Notes: generated by a model not told the origin, from the letters alone. 36,748 nucleotides of DNA from Deltaproteobacteria bacterium (GCA_016234845.1 JACRNP010000203.1:1-36748), one strand, 5' to 3'; shown: positions 16,727 through 24,861, counted from the first letter of the stretch. Translations and numbers: made by a program.

Positions 16727-17634
16727 CGCTTCCGGATACGAAATCTCCGACCGCGGCCGGAAGCGGCGGCAACGCCCCCTGCGGGGCGGTGCTGGTGTGC
16801 GGAGGAGGCGTCGCCGGAATCCAGGCCTCGCTGGATCTCTCGGCGGCGGGATTCCGGGTCTACCTGGTGGAAGAGAGCCCGACGATCGGCGGCGGCATGG
16901 CGCGACTCGACAAGACCTTCCCGACCGGGGACTGCGCCACGTGCATCATCTCGCCCAAGCTGGTGGAGTGCATGCGGGACTACAACGTCGAAGTGATGAC
17001 GATGGCCGACGTGGCCTCGCTTGAGGGGGAGCCGGGACGGTTCACCGCGGAGGTGCGGAAGCGGCCGCGGGGGGTGATCCCCTCCCGGTGCACCGGCTGC
17101 GGAGATTGCTGGGAGGCTTGCCCGGTTCGGAACGTGGCCCAGCCGACGCCCGCCTTCCGACCCTCCGAGCGGTTGGCCGCCGATGATGCGGCCTGGATCG
17201 ACGGCATCCTCGACCGGTACCGGGGGGATCCGGGGCCGCTGATCCCTATCCTGCAGGACGTAAGCGACGACCGGCGGTATCTGCCCCGCCCCGTGCTGGA
17301 ACACGTGTCGGAACGCCTCGGGATCCCGATGGTCGAGATTCTCCGGGTGGCCAGTTTCTACAACGCCTTCAGCCTGGAGCCGGTCGGGCGGCACGTCGTG
17401 GAGGTCTGCCTCGGAACCGCGTGCTTCGTGCGCGGGTCGGGGCTGCTCATGGAACGCCTGGAGGGGGAGATCGGCGTCCGGATGGGAGGCACCGATCCGC
17501 AAGGACGCTTCACGCTCCGCTCGGTCCGCTGCATCGGCTGCTGCGCGCTGGCCCCGGCCATGCGCATCGGCGGCATCACCTTCGGGAAGGTCCGGCTCGA
17601 CGGGGTCGCGGAGATCCTGGAGCGGTTCCAATGA
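16723..17634 (+). CDS. HdrA N-terminal half fused to NuoE
   Basis: This 303-residue fusion has two parts. Residues about 20-140 are the first half of an HdrA flavin domain: the dinucleotide-binding G-G-G-V-A-G-I-Q-A-S, E-S-P-T-I-G-G-G-M-A, D-K-T-F-P-T-G-D-C-A-T-C with C71 and C74, and a ferredoxin motif C123, C126, C129, C133. The sequence leaves HdrA just after C-P-V, where a canonical HdrA would continue for several hundred residues. Residues about 150-303 are a NuoE-type thioredoxin-fold [2Fe-2S] domain with C229, C234, C270, C274. The N-terminal C-x2-C-G domain of HdrA is also absent. The missing C-terminal half is found in the 19577-22915 protein, so the FAD site is probably completed between two polypeptides. 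Start and stop both overlap their neighbours (ATGA). Confidence 0.9.
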   Translation: MTLPDTKSPTAAGSGGNAPCGAVLVCGGGVAGIQASLDLSAAGFRVYLVEESPTIGGGMARLDKTFPTGDCATCIISPKLVECMRDYNVEVMTMADVASLEGEPGRFTAEVRKRPRGVIPSRCTGCGDCWEACPVRNVAQPTPAFRPSERLAADDAAWIDGILDRYRGDPGPLIPILQDVSDDRRYLPRPVLEHVSERLGIPMVEILRVASFYNAFSLEPVGRHVVEVCLGTACFVRGSGLLMERLEGEIGVRMGGTDPQGRFTLRSVRCIGCCALAPAMRIGGITFGKVRLDGVAEILERFQ

Positions 17635-19580
17635 CCGAACTCCTCCGCACGCAGGCCGACCTCGATCGCGCCGCCGCGCTGGGCCGGGAAACCCTCTACC
17701 CCGCGCGGCTGAAGGTCCTGGTCGGATCGGCCAGCTGCGGGCTGGCGGCCGGCGCGCAGGCGGTGGAAGAGGCCGCGCTCGAAACGGTTACGCGGCTGGG
17801 GCTGGACGCGGTCGTCGCGCGGACGGGGTGCATCGGGTTCTGCCAGCGCGAGCCTCTGGTCGACCTGCTGCTCCCCGACGGTCCGAGGATCACGTACGCC
17901 AACGTGACGGCGAAGTCGATCCGCAATCTCCTGGAATCGTACGCGGCCGGAGGGGCGCTCCCGGCGGGCGCGGCCCTTTGCCGCTGGCAGCGCGAGGAGC
18001 ACGTGGCCGACGGGACGCTCCACGTATATCCCGCGGCGGCCAACGGGGCCGGGCAGATCCCCGAGGGGGCCACCCTGCCGTTCTATCGGCGGCAGCGGCG
18101 CGTGATCCTGCGCAACTGCGGCTCGATCGATCCGATGCGCCTGGAGGAAGGCCTTGCGCGCGGCGCGTACCGCGGCGCCCTCCGCGCCCTGACGCAGATG
18201 ACGCCCGAGGAGGTAATTGCCGAGATCCGCGAGTCGGGCCTTCGGGGCCGCGGCGGAGCGGGGTTCCCCACGGGACGGAAATGGGAGACCGCGCGCCGGG
18301 CGCAGGGCGACGTCAAGTACGTGGTCTGCAACGCGGACGAGGGGGACCCGGGGGCCTTCATGGACCGGAGCGTGCTGGAGAGCGATCCGCACGCGGTCCT
18401 GGAAGGGATGCTCGTCGCTTCCTACGCGATCGGGGCCCGGGAAGGATACCTCTACATCCGTTCCGAGTACCCGCTGGCCGTGTCGACCGTCACCCACGCC
18501 ATCCGGGAGGCGGAAGCCCGCGGGCTGCTGGGCGACGGCATCTTCGGCAGCGGCCACGGCTTCCGCGTGCGGGTCCGCCGCGGCGCGGGAGCGTTCGTGT
18601 GCGGCGAGGAGACGGCGCTGATCGCCTCGATCGAAGGACGCTCCGGCGAGCCGCGTCCGCGCCCCCCCTTCCCGGCCGAGAGCGGCCTGTGGGGGAAGCC
18701 CACGGTCATTAACAACGTCAAGACCTGGGCCAGCGTGGGACCGATCCTCTCCCGCGGCGCGGCGTGGTACGCCGCCGACGGGACCGACCGCAACCGCGGC
18801 ACCACGGTGTTCGCCCTCGTCGGAGCCGTGAAGAACACCGGCCTCGTCGAGATCCCGCTGGGGCTCACGCTGCGCGAAATGGTCCTGGAGATCGGGGGCG
18901 GAATCCGCGGCAAGCGGGCGCTGAAGGCGGTCCAGACGGGCGGGCCGTCGGGCGGCTGCCTCCCGGCCTCGTTGCTCGACCTGCCCATCGACTACGAACG
19001 TCTGAGCGAGGCGGGCTCCATGATGGGATCGGGGGGGATGATCGCCATCGACGCGGGAACCTGCATGGTCGATCTCGCGCGTTTCTTCCTCGCCTTCACG
19101 GCGGACGAGTCGTGCGGCAAGTGCACCCCTTGCCGCGAAGGGACCGGCCACATGCTCCGGATCCTCTCCCGGATCTGCGAGGGGGCCGGCGTCCCGGAGG
19201 ACCTGGCGGTCCTGGAACGGCTGGCGCGGACCCTGAAATCGGCCTCGCTGTGCGGGCTGGGGGGCACGGCCCCGAACCCCGTCCTTTCGGCCCTGCGGTA
19301 TTTCCGGGAGGAGTTCGAGGAGCACATCCACCGGAAGCGGTGTCCCGCCGGGGTCTGCCGCGCCCTCGTCCGGTTCCGGATCGACGAGGCGCTGTGCACC
19401 GGGTGCGGGCGGTGCATCGAAGTGTGTCCGGTAGGCGCGATCCGGGGCGAGCTCAAATCGGCGCACGCGATCGACCTGGCCCTTTGCACCCGTTGCGGCG
19501 CGTGCCGCGCGGTCTGCCCTGTCGACGCCGTCGAAAGCGCCGGACGGGACCACGAAAAGGCGGTGAGAGGCGGAACATGA
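17631..19580 (+). CDS. nuoF: NuoF/HydB-like NADH-binding flavoprotein with extra ferredoxin domain
   Basis: This 649-residue protein is the NADH-oxidising FMN subunit of complex-I/HydB/HndC type. Domains in order are an N-terminal thioredoxin-like module (C36, C67, C71), the FMN site (G-R-G-G-A-G-F-P-T-G-R-K-W, about 206-218), the NADH-site motif A-D-E-G-D-P-G-A-F, the N3 [4Fe-4S] ligands C495, C498, C501 and C541, and a C-terminal two-cluster ferredoxin domain (C589, C592, C595, C599 and C619, C622, C625, C629). The N-terminal and C-terminal additions match soluble bifurcating-hydrogenase and NADH-dehydrogenase homologues rather than respiratory complex I. It lies between the two HdrA fragments, so it is the presumed NADH entry point of the complex. 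Its start overlaps the previous stop (ATGA). Confidence 0.93.
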   Translation: MTELLRTQADLDRAAALGRETLYPARLKVLVGSASCGLAAGAQAVEEAALETVTRLGLDAVVARTGCIGFCQREPLVDLLLPDGPRITYANVTAKSIRNLLESYAAGGALPAGAALCRWQREEHVADGTLHVYPAAANGAGQIPEGATLPFYRRQRRVILRNCGSIDPMRLEEGLARGAYRGALRALTQMTPEEVIAEIRESGLRGRGGAGFPTGRKWETARRAQGDVKYVVCNADEGDPGAFMDRSVLESDPHAVLEGMLVASYAIGAREGYLYIRSEYPLAVSTVTHAIREAEARGLLGDGIFGSGHGFRVRVRRGAGAFVCGEETALIASIEGRSGEPRPRPPFPAESGLWGKPTVINNVKTWASVGPILSRGAAWYAADGTDRNRGTTVFALVGAVKNTGLVEIPLGLTLREMVLEIGGGIRGKRALKAVQTGGPSGGCLPASLLDLPIDYERLSEAGSMMGSGGMIAIDAGTCMVDLARFFLAFTADESCGKCTPCREGTGHMLRILSRICEGAGVPEDLAVLERLARTLKSASLCGLGGTAPNPVLSALRYFREEFEEHIHRKRCPAGVCRALVRFRIDEALCTGCGRCIEVCPVGAIRGELKSAHAIDLALCTRCGACRAVCPVDAVESAGRDHEKAVRGGT

Positions 19581-22500
19581 GCGCATCCTCGTCGGATCGG
19601 GTTCGGGTCACCCTCGACGGCCGTACCGCGGAAGTCGCCCGCGGGGCGACGATCCTCGACGCCGCCCGCCAGATGGCCGTCGCGATCCCCACGCTCTGCC
19701 ACTACCGCGGCCTCTCGCCGTACGGGGCCTGCCGGGTCTGCGTGGTGGAGATCGACGCGGCGGGGGGACCCAGGCTGGTGGCCGCGTGCACCCACCCGGT
19801 GGAAGACGGCCTCGTCGTGCGCACCGACACCGACGCCGTGCGGGAGTCGCGGAACACGGTCCTCGAGCTGCTGCTGGCGCAGGCCCCCGAATCGGAGGAG
19901 CTGGCCGGTATCGCCGCCGGGCTCGGGGTCCGCTCCACCCCCTTCGAGCCGGCCGCAAAGGGAAAGTGCGTCCTCTGCGGGCTGTGCGTCTCGGCGTGCG
20001 GCGACCTGATGGGGCGGGGGGCGATCGGCCTGTACGGACGCGGCGGGCGGCGGGCCGTGTCGACGGCGTTCGGCGAGCCCACCGACCAGTGCCAGGCGTG
20101 CGGGGCGTGCGCCTTCGTCTGTCCCGCGGGAGCGATCGACCTGTCCACCATCACGTCGCGCCGGGTGAAACCCCACGTGACGGCCTTCGACAAGCACCTG
20201 ACCGCCAGGCCGTGCATCGACCTGGCACACCCCCAGGCTTCCCCCCGCGTTCCGGCGATCGACCGGGAGAGCTGCGTCCACTTCACGACGGGCGAATGCG
20301 GCCTGTGCGAAAAGGTCTGCCAGGCCGGCGCCATCGACTACGGCCAGCCGGAGGAAACCGTCCGCCTGGAGGTCGGCGCCGTGGTCCTGACGCCCGGGTT
20401 CGAGGCGTTCGACGCAAGGCGGCGGGGCGAGTTCGGGTTCGGCTTCGCGGCGAACGTGCTCACGAACGTGCAGTTCGAACGGCTCCTGTCGGCCTCCGGC
20501 CCCACCGGCGGACACGTCCTGCGCCCCAGCGACGGGCGCCCTCCGGCCCGGCTGGCCTTCATCCAGTGCGTGGGGTCACGCGACACGGGATGCGACAACG
20601 ACTACTGCTCCTCGGTCTGCTGCATGGCCGCGACCAAGGAGGCGATCCTGGCCAAGGAGCACGTGCCGGGCCTGGACGTGACCGTCTTCTTCCTCGACCT
20701 GCGCGCCTTCGGCAAGGATTTCGACCGTTACTACGAACGGGCGCGGAACCAGCTGGGCGTCCGGTACCTGCGCTCGTTCATCTCCCGGACGTACGAGATG
20801 CCCGGGACGAAGAACCTGCGCGTCGTCTACGCGACTCCCGGGATGAAGCCGGCCGAGGAGGAGTTCGACATGATCGTGCTTTCCCTCGGCCTGGAGCCCA
20901 GCGCAACGCTGCGGGAACAGGCCGGGCGGATGCAGGTCGTGCTGAACCGGTGGGGGTTCGCGCAAACCGGCGAGCTCCACCCGCTGGACACGTCCCGCCC
21001 GGGGGTGTTCGTGGGCGGCGCTTTCCAGGAGCCCAAGGACATCCCCGACACGGTGATGCAGGCCAGCGCCGCGGCGTCCCGGGCCATGGCCCTGCTGGCT
21101 CCGGCGCGCGGCACGCGCATGCGGACCAAGAGCTATCCGCAGCAACGCGACATCGCGGACGAGCCGCCGCGCGTGGGCGTGTTCATCTGCCATTGCGGAA
21201 GCAACATCGCCTCGGTGGTCGACGTCGAGCGTGTGGTCCGGAACACGCGGGAACTGCCGGATGTGATCCTCGCGGAAAGCCACACCTACACGTGCGAGGA
21301 CGACACGCAGAAGCTCATCCGGGAGCGGATCGCCGCGCACCGGCTGAACCGGATCGTCGTGGCCTCGTGCACTCCTCGGACCCACGAGCCCATTTTCCGC
21401 GAAACGTTGCGCGACGCCGGTCTCAACCCCTACCTGCTGGAAATGGCCAACATCCGCGACCAATGCTCCTGGGTCCACTCCGGAGAGCCGGAAAAGGCGA
21501 CGGACAAGGCGGTCGACCTCGTCCGCATGGCGGCGGCGCGCGCGGCGCGCCTGCAGCCGCTTACGGAAGCCACCGTCCCCGTGAACAACGCCGCCCTCGT
21601 GGTCGGCGGCGGAATCGCCGGGATGACGGCCGCCCTGGCGTTGGCCGACCAGGGGTTTCCCGTACATCTCGTCGAGAAAACCGGGGAGCTCGGGGGAACT
21701 TCCCTCCGGCATCACCGGACGCTGGACGGCCAGGACGTGGGGAAATACGTCGCCGACACGATCGTCCGGGTCCGCGGCCACAAATGGGTCAAGGTCCACC
21801 TCAACACCCGCGTGAGCAAGGTCGGAGGGCATGTCGGCGAGTTCTCCTCGACGCTGGTCGCAGACCGCGGCACCGACAGCGTCCGGCACGGCGTGGTCGT
21901 GGTGGCCACCGGCGCCACGGAACACCGGCCCCTGTCGTACGGGTACGGCAGCGGCGATCGGATTCTGACGCAGCTGGAACTCGGGGATCGCCTGGGACGG
22001 GGAGAGATCGCGCTGCCGGATCATCCCACGATCGCGATGATCCAGTGCGTGGAGCAGCGGACCACGGAACGGCCCTACTGCAGCCGCGTTTGCTGCACCA
22101 GCGCCGTAAGGAATGCGTTGCTCCTCAAGGAACGGTACCCCGGCGCGCGGATCATCGTCCTCTATCGCGACATGCGGACCTTCGGCTTCCGGGAGGCGGC
22201 GTACCGCGAGGCGCGCGAGAAAGGGGTTCTGTTCGTCCGCTACGACCCCGCGCTGCCGCCGTCCCTTACGGTCGGCGGACGCCTGGAACTGCGGGTGCGG
22301 GAACCGTCGCTGGGGCGGGATCTTGCGCTTGCGCCGGACCTGGTGGTGCTGGCCGCCCCCATGATCCCGCGCGCGGACCGGCAGGAACTTTCGGAACTGC
22401 TGCGCGTCCCCCTGAATGCCGACGGCTTCTTCCTGGAAGCCCACATGAAGCTTCGACCGGTGGATTTCGCCAGCGAGGGGCTGTTCCTCTGCGGCACGGC

Positions 22501-22915
22501 CCACGCCCCGAAGTTCTTAGGCGAAGCGATCGCCCAGGCCCATGCGGTGGCGGGCCGTGCCGCGTCCATCCTCACCCGGAAAAAGATGCGGGTGAGCGGC
22601 CAAACCGCCTGGGTGGATCCGGACAAATGCATCTCCTGCCTGACGTGCGTGCACGTCTGCCCGTACATGGCGCCGCGCGTCAACGAGTTCCAGAAAGCCG
22701 AGGTGCAAGGCGCGGTGTGCATGGGGTGCGGCAGCTGCACGGCGGAATGCCCGGCGATGGCCGTCACGCTCCGACACTACGTGGACCGGCAGATCCTGGC
22801 CGCGATCGACGGCCTGCTGCGCACGGAACCCGCCGCCGCGGCATGGGAGCCCCGGTACCCGGAACAGGTGGGTGTCGCCACGCCGCGCTGGCACAAGAGC
22901 CGGGGGGATGGATGA
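19577..22915 (+). CDS. NuoG-like module + HdrA C-terminal half + full-length HdrA (triple fusion)
   Basis: This 1112-residue protein has three parts. Residues 1-190 are the NuoG/HydA-type N-terminus: [2Fe-2S] ligands C41, C52, C55, C71 and two [4Fe-4S] motifs (C131, C134, C137, C141; C172, C175, C178, C182). Residues about 200-512 are the second half of an HdrA lacking its N-terminal half: I-D-R-E-S-C-V-H, C-G-L-C-E-K-V-C, I-Q-C-V-G-S-R and C-S-S-V-C-C. Residues about 530-1112 are a complete HdrA: F-I-C-H-C-G-S-N-I, C-T-P-R-T-H-E-P, the FAD motif G-G-G-I-A-G-M-T-A-A, Y-C-S-R-V-C-C, and a two-cluster ferredoxin domain (C1018-C1028, C1048-C1058). The full-length copy lacks the D-K-T-F-P-T-x-D-C insert seen in the split copy. 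Overall it links NADH-side clusters, two flavin sites and ferredoxin in one chain. Start overlaps nuoF and stop overlaps mvhD copy 2 (both ATGA). Confidence 0.93.
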   Translation: MSASSSDRVRVTLDGRTAEVARGATILDAARQMAVAIPTLCHYRGLSPYGACRVCVVEIDAAGGPRLVAACTHPVEDGLVVRTDTDAVRESRNTVLELLLAQAPESEELAGIAAGLGVRSTPFEPAAKGKCVLCGLCVSACGDLMGRGAIGLYGRGGRRAVSTAFGEPTDQCQACGACAFVCPAGAIDLSTITSRRVKPHVTAFDKHLTARPCIDLAHPQASPRVPAIDRESCVHFTTGECGLCEKVCQAGAIDYGQPEETVRLEVGAVVLTPGFEAFDARRRGEFGFGFAANVLTNVQFERLLSASGPTGGHVLRPSDGRPPARLAFIQCVGSRDTGCDNDYCSSVCCMAATKEAILAKEHVPGLDVTVFFLDLRAFGKDFDRYYERARNQLGVRYLRSFISRTYEMPGTKNLRVVYATPGMKPAEEEFDMIVLSLGLEPSATLREQAGRMQVVLNRWGFAQTGELHPLDTSRPGVFVGGAFQEPKDIPDTVMQASAAASRAMALLAPARGTRMRTKSYPQQRDIADEPPRVGVFICHCGSNIASVVDVERVVRNTRELPDVILAESHTYTCEDDTQKLIRERIAAHRLNRIVVASCTPRTHEPIFRETLRDAGLNPYLLEMANIRDQCSWVHSGEPEKATDKAVDLVRMAAARAARLQPLTEATVPVNNAALVVGGGIAGMTAALALADQGFPVHLVEKTGELGGTSLRHHRTLDGQDVGKYVADTIVRVRGHKWVKVHLNTRVSKVGGHVGEFSSTLVADRGTDSVRHGVVVVATGATEHRPLSYGYGSGDRILTQLELGDRLGRGEIALPDHPTIAMIQCVEQRTTERPYCSRVCCTSAVRNALLLKERYPGARIIVLYRDMRTFGFREAAYREAREKGVLFVRYDPALPPSLTVGGRLELRVREPSLGRDLALAPDLVVLAAPMIPRADRQELSELLRVPLNADGFFLEAHMKLRPVDFASEGLFLCGTAHAPKFLGEAIAQAHAVAGRAASILTRKKMRVSGQTAWVDPDKCISCLTCVHVCPYMAPRVNEFQKAEVQGAVCMGCGSCTAECPAMAVTLRHYVDRQILAAIDGLLRTEPAAAAWEPRYPEQVGVATPRWHKSRGDG

Positions 22916-23394
22916 ACGGCGAACCGTTGATCCTGGCGTTCTGCTGCCACTACTGCGCCTACGCGGCGGCGGACCTGGCCGGCTCGATGCGCCTGCAATA
23001 CCCCGGGAATGTCCGAGTGCTGCGGCTGCCTTGCACCGGCAAGCTGGAGGTGAACTTCGTGCTGGCGGCGTTCGAACGCGGCGTCGACGGGGTCATCGTG
23101 GCCGGGTGCCTCGAGGGGGGCTGCCATTTCCTGGAAGGAAATCTGCGGGCCCGCCGGCGGGTCGAGCGGGCCCGGGAACTGCTCGCCGAGATCGGCCTGG
23201 AGCCGGAGCGGCTGGAGATGTTCAACCTGTCGTCCGCGGAGGGCACCCGGTTCGCCGAAATCGCGACGACCATGGTGGAACGCGTGAAGGCGTTGGGCCG
23301 GAGCCCGCTGCGTCCGGAACCGAAACGCATCGAACACGAAATCCAGGAAATCAGCCGGCAGGCGGATGCGATGCTGGCGGGAGAAAAACGATGA
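22912..23394 (+). CDS. mvhD: MvhD-like [2Fe-2S] electron-transfer subunit, copy 2
   Basis: This 160-residue protein is a standard MvhD/FlpD-family subunit. It has F-C-C-H-Y-C-A-Y-A-A-A-D (C11, C12, C15), L-P-C-T-G-K-L-E (C41) and A-G-C-L-E-G-G-C-H-F (C66, C71). It lies between the HdrA-containing gene and metV, matching the metV/hdr/mvhD neighbourhood known from acetogens, so it probably hands electrons from HdrA to MetFV. Its first-cysteine region is closer to the family standard than that of copy 1. Start and stop both form ATGA overlaps with the neighbours. Confidence 0.92.
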   Translation: MNGEPLILAFCCHYCAYAAADLAGSMRLQYPGNVRVLRLPCTGKLEVNFVLAAFERGVDGVIVAGCLEGGCHFLEGNLRARRRVERARELLAEIGLEPERLEMFNLSSAEGTRFAEIATTMVERVKALGRSPLRPEPKRIEHEIQEISRQADAMLAGEKR

Positions 23395-24083
23395 TCGTCG
23401 CCGACCGCAAGAAGATCCCGGAGATCCGCGACATGGTAAAGGAACACCGCCGCGTGCTGCTGGTGGGATGCGGCACCTGCGTCACCGTCTGCCTGGCCGG
23501 CGGGGAACGGGAAACCGGCATTCTCGGCTCGGCGTTGCGCATGGCCCTGCGGCTCCAGGGCCACGGGGACGTGGCGGTCGACGAGTGCACCATCGAGCGG
23601 CAGTGCGAGGACGCCTTCATCGACCTCCTCGCCCCGCGGGTTTCCGACTACGACGCGATCTGCTCGCTGGGATGCGGTGCGGGCGTCCAGGCGTTGGCCG
23701 AGCGGTTTCCCAGGATGCCCGTCTACCCGGGGCTGAACACGCAATTCATGGGGATCCTCGAATCGCAGGGTGTCTGGACGGAGAAGTGCAGCGGCTGCGG
23801 GAATTGCCGTCTCGGCGAATTCGCGGGGATCTGCCCCATCACGCGCTGCGCCAAGCGGCTGTTCAACGGGCCGTGCGGCGGGTCGCGGGACGGAAAATGC
23901 GAGGTGCATCCGGACCTGGGTTGCGGCTGGCAACTGATCCACGACCGTGCCGCCAACCTGAGGATACTCGGTCGCTTCGAACGGATCGTGCCTGCGCACG
24001 ACTGGTCGACCGGCCAGGACGGCGGCCCCCGCAAAGTGGTCCGGGAAGATCAGTGCATCGCCGGCCTGTGCTCACGCGACTGA
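23391..24083 (+). CDS. metV: MetV, cysteine-rich partner of MetF
   Basis: This 230-residue protein is the methylenetetrahydrofolate reductase C-terminal-domain/MetV family. It begins with G-C-G-T-C-V-T-V-C (C27, C30, C34) and carries C-S-G-C-G-N-C (C133, C136, C139) with C148 and C153, then the diagnostic N-G-P-C-G-G-S (C162) and G-K-C-E-V (C170). In Moorella MetV binds Fe-S clusters and passes electrons to the MetF flavin. It ends the operon; the next gene begins 36 bp later with its own -10-like element. Finding metF and metV at opposite ends of the operon suggests that the genes in between were inserted into an older metF-metV-hdr unit, which is inference. Confidence 0.9.
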   Translation: MIVADRKKIPEIRDMVKEHRRVLLVGCGTCVTVCLAGGERETGILGSALRMALRLQGHGDVAVDECTIERQCEDAFIDLLAPRVSDYDAICSLGCGAGVQALAERFPRMPVYPGLNTQFMGILESQGVWTEKCSGCGNCRLGEFAGICPITRCAKRLFNGPCGGSRDGKCEVHPDLGCGWQLIHDRAANLRILGRFERIVPAHDWSTGQDGGPRKVVREDQCIAGLCSRD

Positions 24084-24094
24084 CGTCGCCACCG

Positions 24095-24100
24095 TATAAT
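24095..24100 (+). promoter_or_regulatory. Consensus -10 hexamer upstream of the VOC gene
   Basis: A perfect TATAAT lies 20 bp before the ATG of the VOC gene, followed by GGAGG at 24107-24111. No good -35 is seen at 16-18 bp, so either an activator or readthrough from the operon may contribute. Confidence 0.45.
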
Positions 24101-24119
24101 CCCGGCGGAGGAAACGATC

Positions 24120-24473
24120 ATGGCGAACCCGTTCGTTCACTTCGAACTGATGACCGGAGACGTCGACAAGGCGAAGGCATTCTACGGAGCTCTGTTCGGC
24201 TGGAAACTGGGGTATTTTCCGGGAATGAACTACATGACCGTCAAGGTCGGCAAGGGGACCTGCGGAGGGGTGAGATCGTGTTTGGGGCCGGAGGTTTCGC
24301 CGCAGTGGCTCCCCCACGTCCATGTCGAGGACATCGCGGACACGCTCGCCAAGGCCCGGGCGCTGGGCGCCACCGTGATGAAGGAGGCCACCGAAGTGCC
24401 GGGGATGGGACGGTGCGGCATCCTGGTCGACCCTGGCGGGGCCATCCTCGCGCTCTGGCAGTCCAAGACGTAA
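24120..24473 (+). CDS. VOC (glyoxalase/bleomycin-resistance/dioxygenase) family protein
   Basis: This 117-residue single-domain protein has the vicinal-oxygen-chelate pattern: F-V-H-F-E-L-M-T-G-D-V-D-K-A-K-A-F-Y at the N-terminus, H-V-H-V-E-D-I near the middle, and a closing D-P-G-G-A-I-L-A-L-W. Family members are dimeric metalloproteins acting on varied small molecules or binding antibiotics; nothing here reveals the substrate. The ATG has GGAGG 8 nt upstream and a TATAAT box before that. It is probably transcribed apart from the large operon and ends 26 bp before the hairpin at 24500-24535. Confidence 0.88.
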   Translation: MANPFVHFELMTGDVDKAKAFYGALFGWKLGYFPGMNYMTVKVGKGTCGGVRSCLGPEVSPQWLPHVHVEDIADTLAKARALGATVMKEATEVPGMGRCGILVDPGGAILALWQSKT

Positions 24474-24499
24474 ATCGCCTTCCTCCCGCCTTTCGAGCG

Positions 24500-24535
24500 A
24501 AAAAAAAGGGGCCGCGGTTTCCACCGCGACCCCTT
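24500..24535 (-). terminator. Intrinsic terminator of the His-Arg-Lys tRNA operon
   Basis: On the minus strand a GC-rich stem (GGGG then CGCGGT pairing with ACCGCG then CCCC, one A-C mismatch, TTCC-type loop) is followed directly by eight T residues. It lies 9 nt after the CCA of tRNA-Lys. On the plus strand it has only a weak T stretch, so it may end VOC transcription less efficiently. Confidence 0.85.
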
Positions 24536-24543
24536 GATATTGC

Positions 24544-24620
24544 TGGTGGGCCATGAAGGATTCGAACCTTCAACCTCCTGATTAAGAGTCAGCTGCTCTG
24601 CCGGGTTGAGCTAATGGCCC
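24544..24620 (-). tRNA. tRNA-Lys(CTT)
   Basis: The minus strand folds as a full tRNA with acceptor GGGCCAT/ATGGCCC, discriminator A and encoded CCA. The D stem is GCTC/GAGC, the anticodon loop CTCTTAA (anticodon CTT), and the T loop TTCGAAT. It is the last gene of the three-tRNA operon. The closing base pair of the anticodon stem is a G-G mismatch in this reading. Confidence 0.96.
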
Positions 24621-24674
24621 ACGCTGTGAAAGAACGAACCCGATCCGGTTCCCCGACTTGCGCAAAAAAAAAAA

Positions 24675-24749
24675 TGGCGCGCCTGGGAGGAATCGAACCT
24701 CCGCTCCCGGCTCCGGAGGCCGGTGCTCTATCCCCTGAGCTACAGGCGC
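24675..24749 (-). tRNA. tRNA-Arg(CCG)
   Basis: The minus strand gives acceptor GCGCCTG/CAGGCGC with discriminator G and encoded CCA, D stem GCTC/GAGC, anticodon stem CCGGC/GCCGG, loop CTCCGGA (anticodon CCG) and a T stem GGAGG/CCTCC. It reads CGG codons, which are frequent in this GC-rich genome. A run of T residues directly follows the CCA on the transcribed strand. Confidence 0.96.
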
Positions 24750-24758
24750 CCAGAAAAA

Positions 24759-24835
24759 TGGGGTGAGTGACGGGGATTGAACCCGCGACAGCCAGAGCCA
24801 CAGTCTGGTGCTCTGCCAACTGAGCTACACTCACC
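24759..24835 (-). tRNA. tRNA-His(GTG)
   Basis: The minus strand gives acceptor GTGAGTG/CACTCAC with the extra G(-1) at 24835 facing discriminator C73, the hallmark of tRNA-His, plus encoded CCA. The anticodon stem is CCAGA/TCTGG with loop CTGTGGC (anticodon GTG). It is the first gene of the tRNA operon, about 20 nt after the predicted transcription start. Confidence 0.96.
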
Positions 24836-24861
24836 GCACGCGCCCCAAAAGGCGAAAGGAA

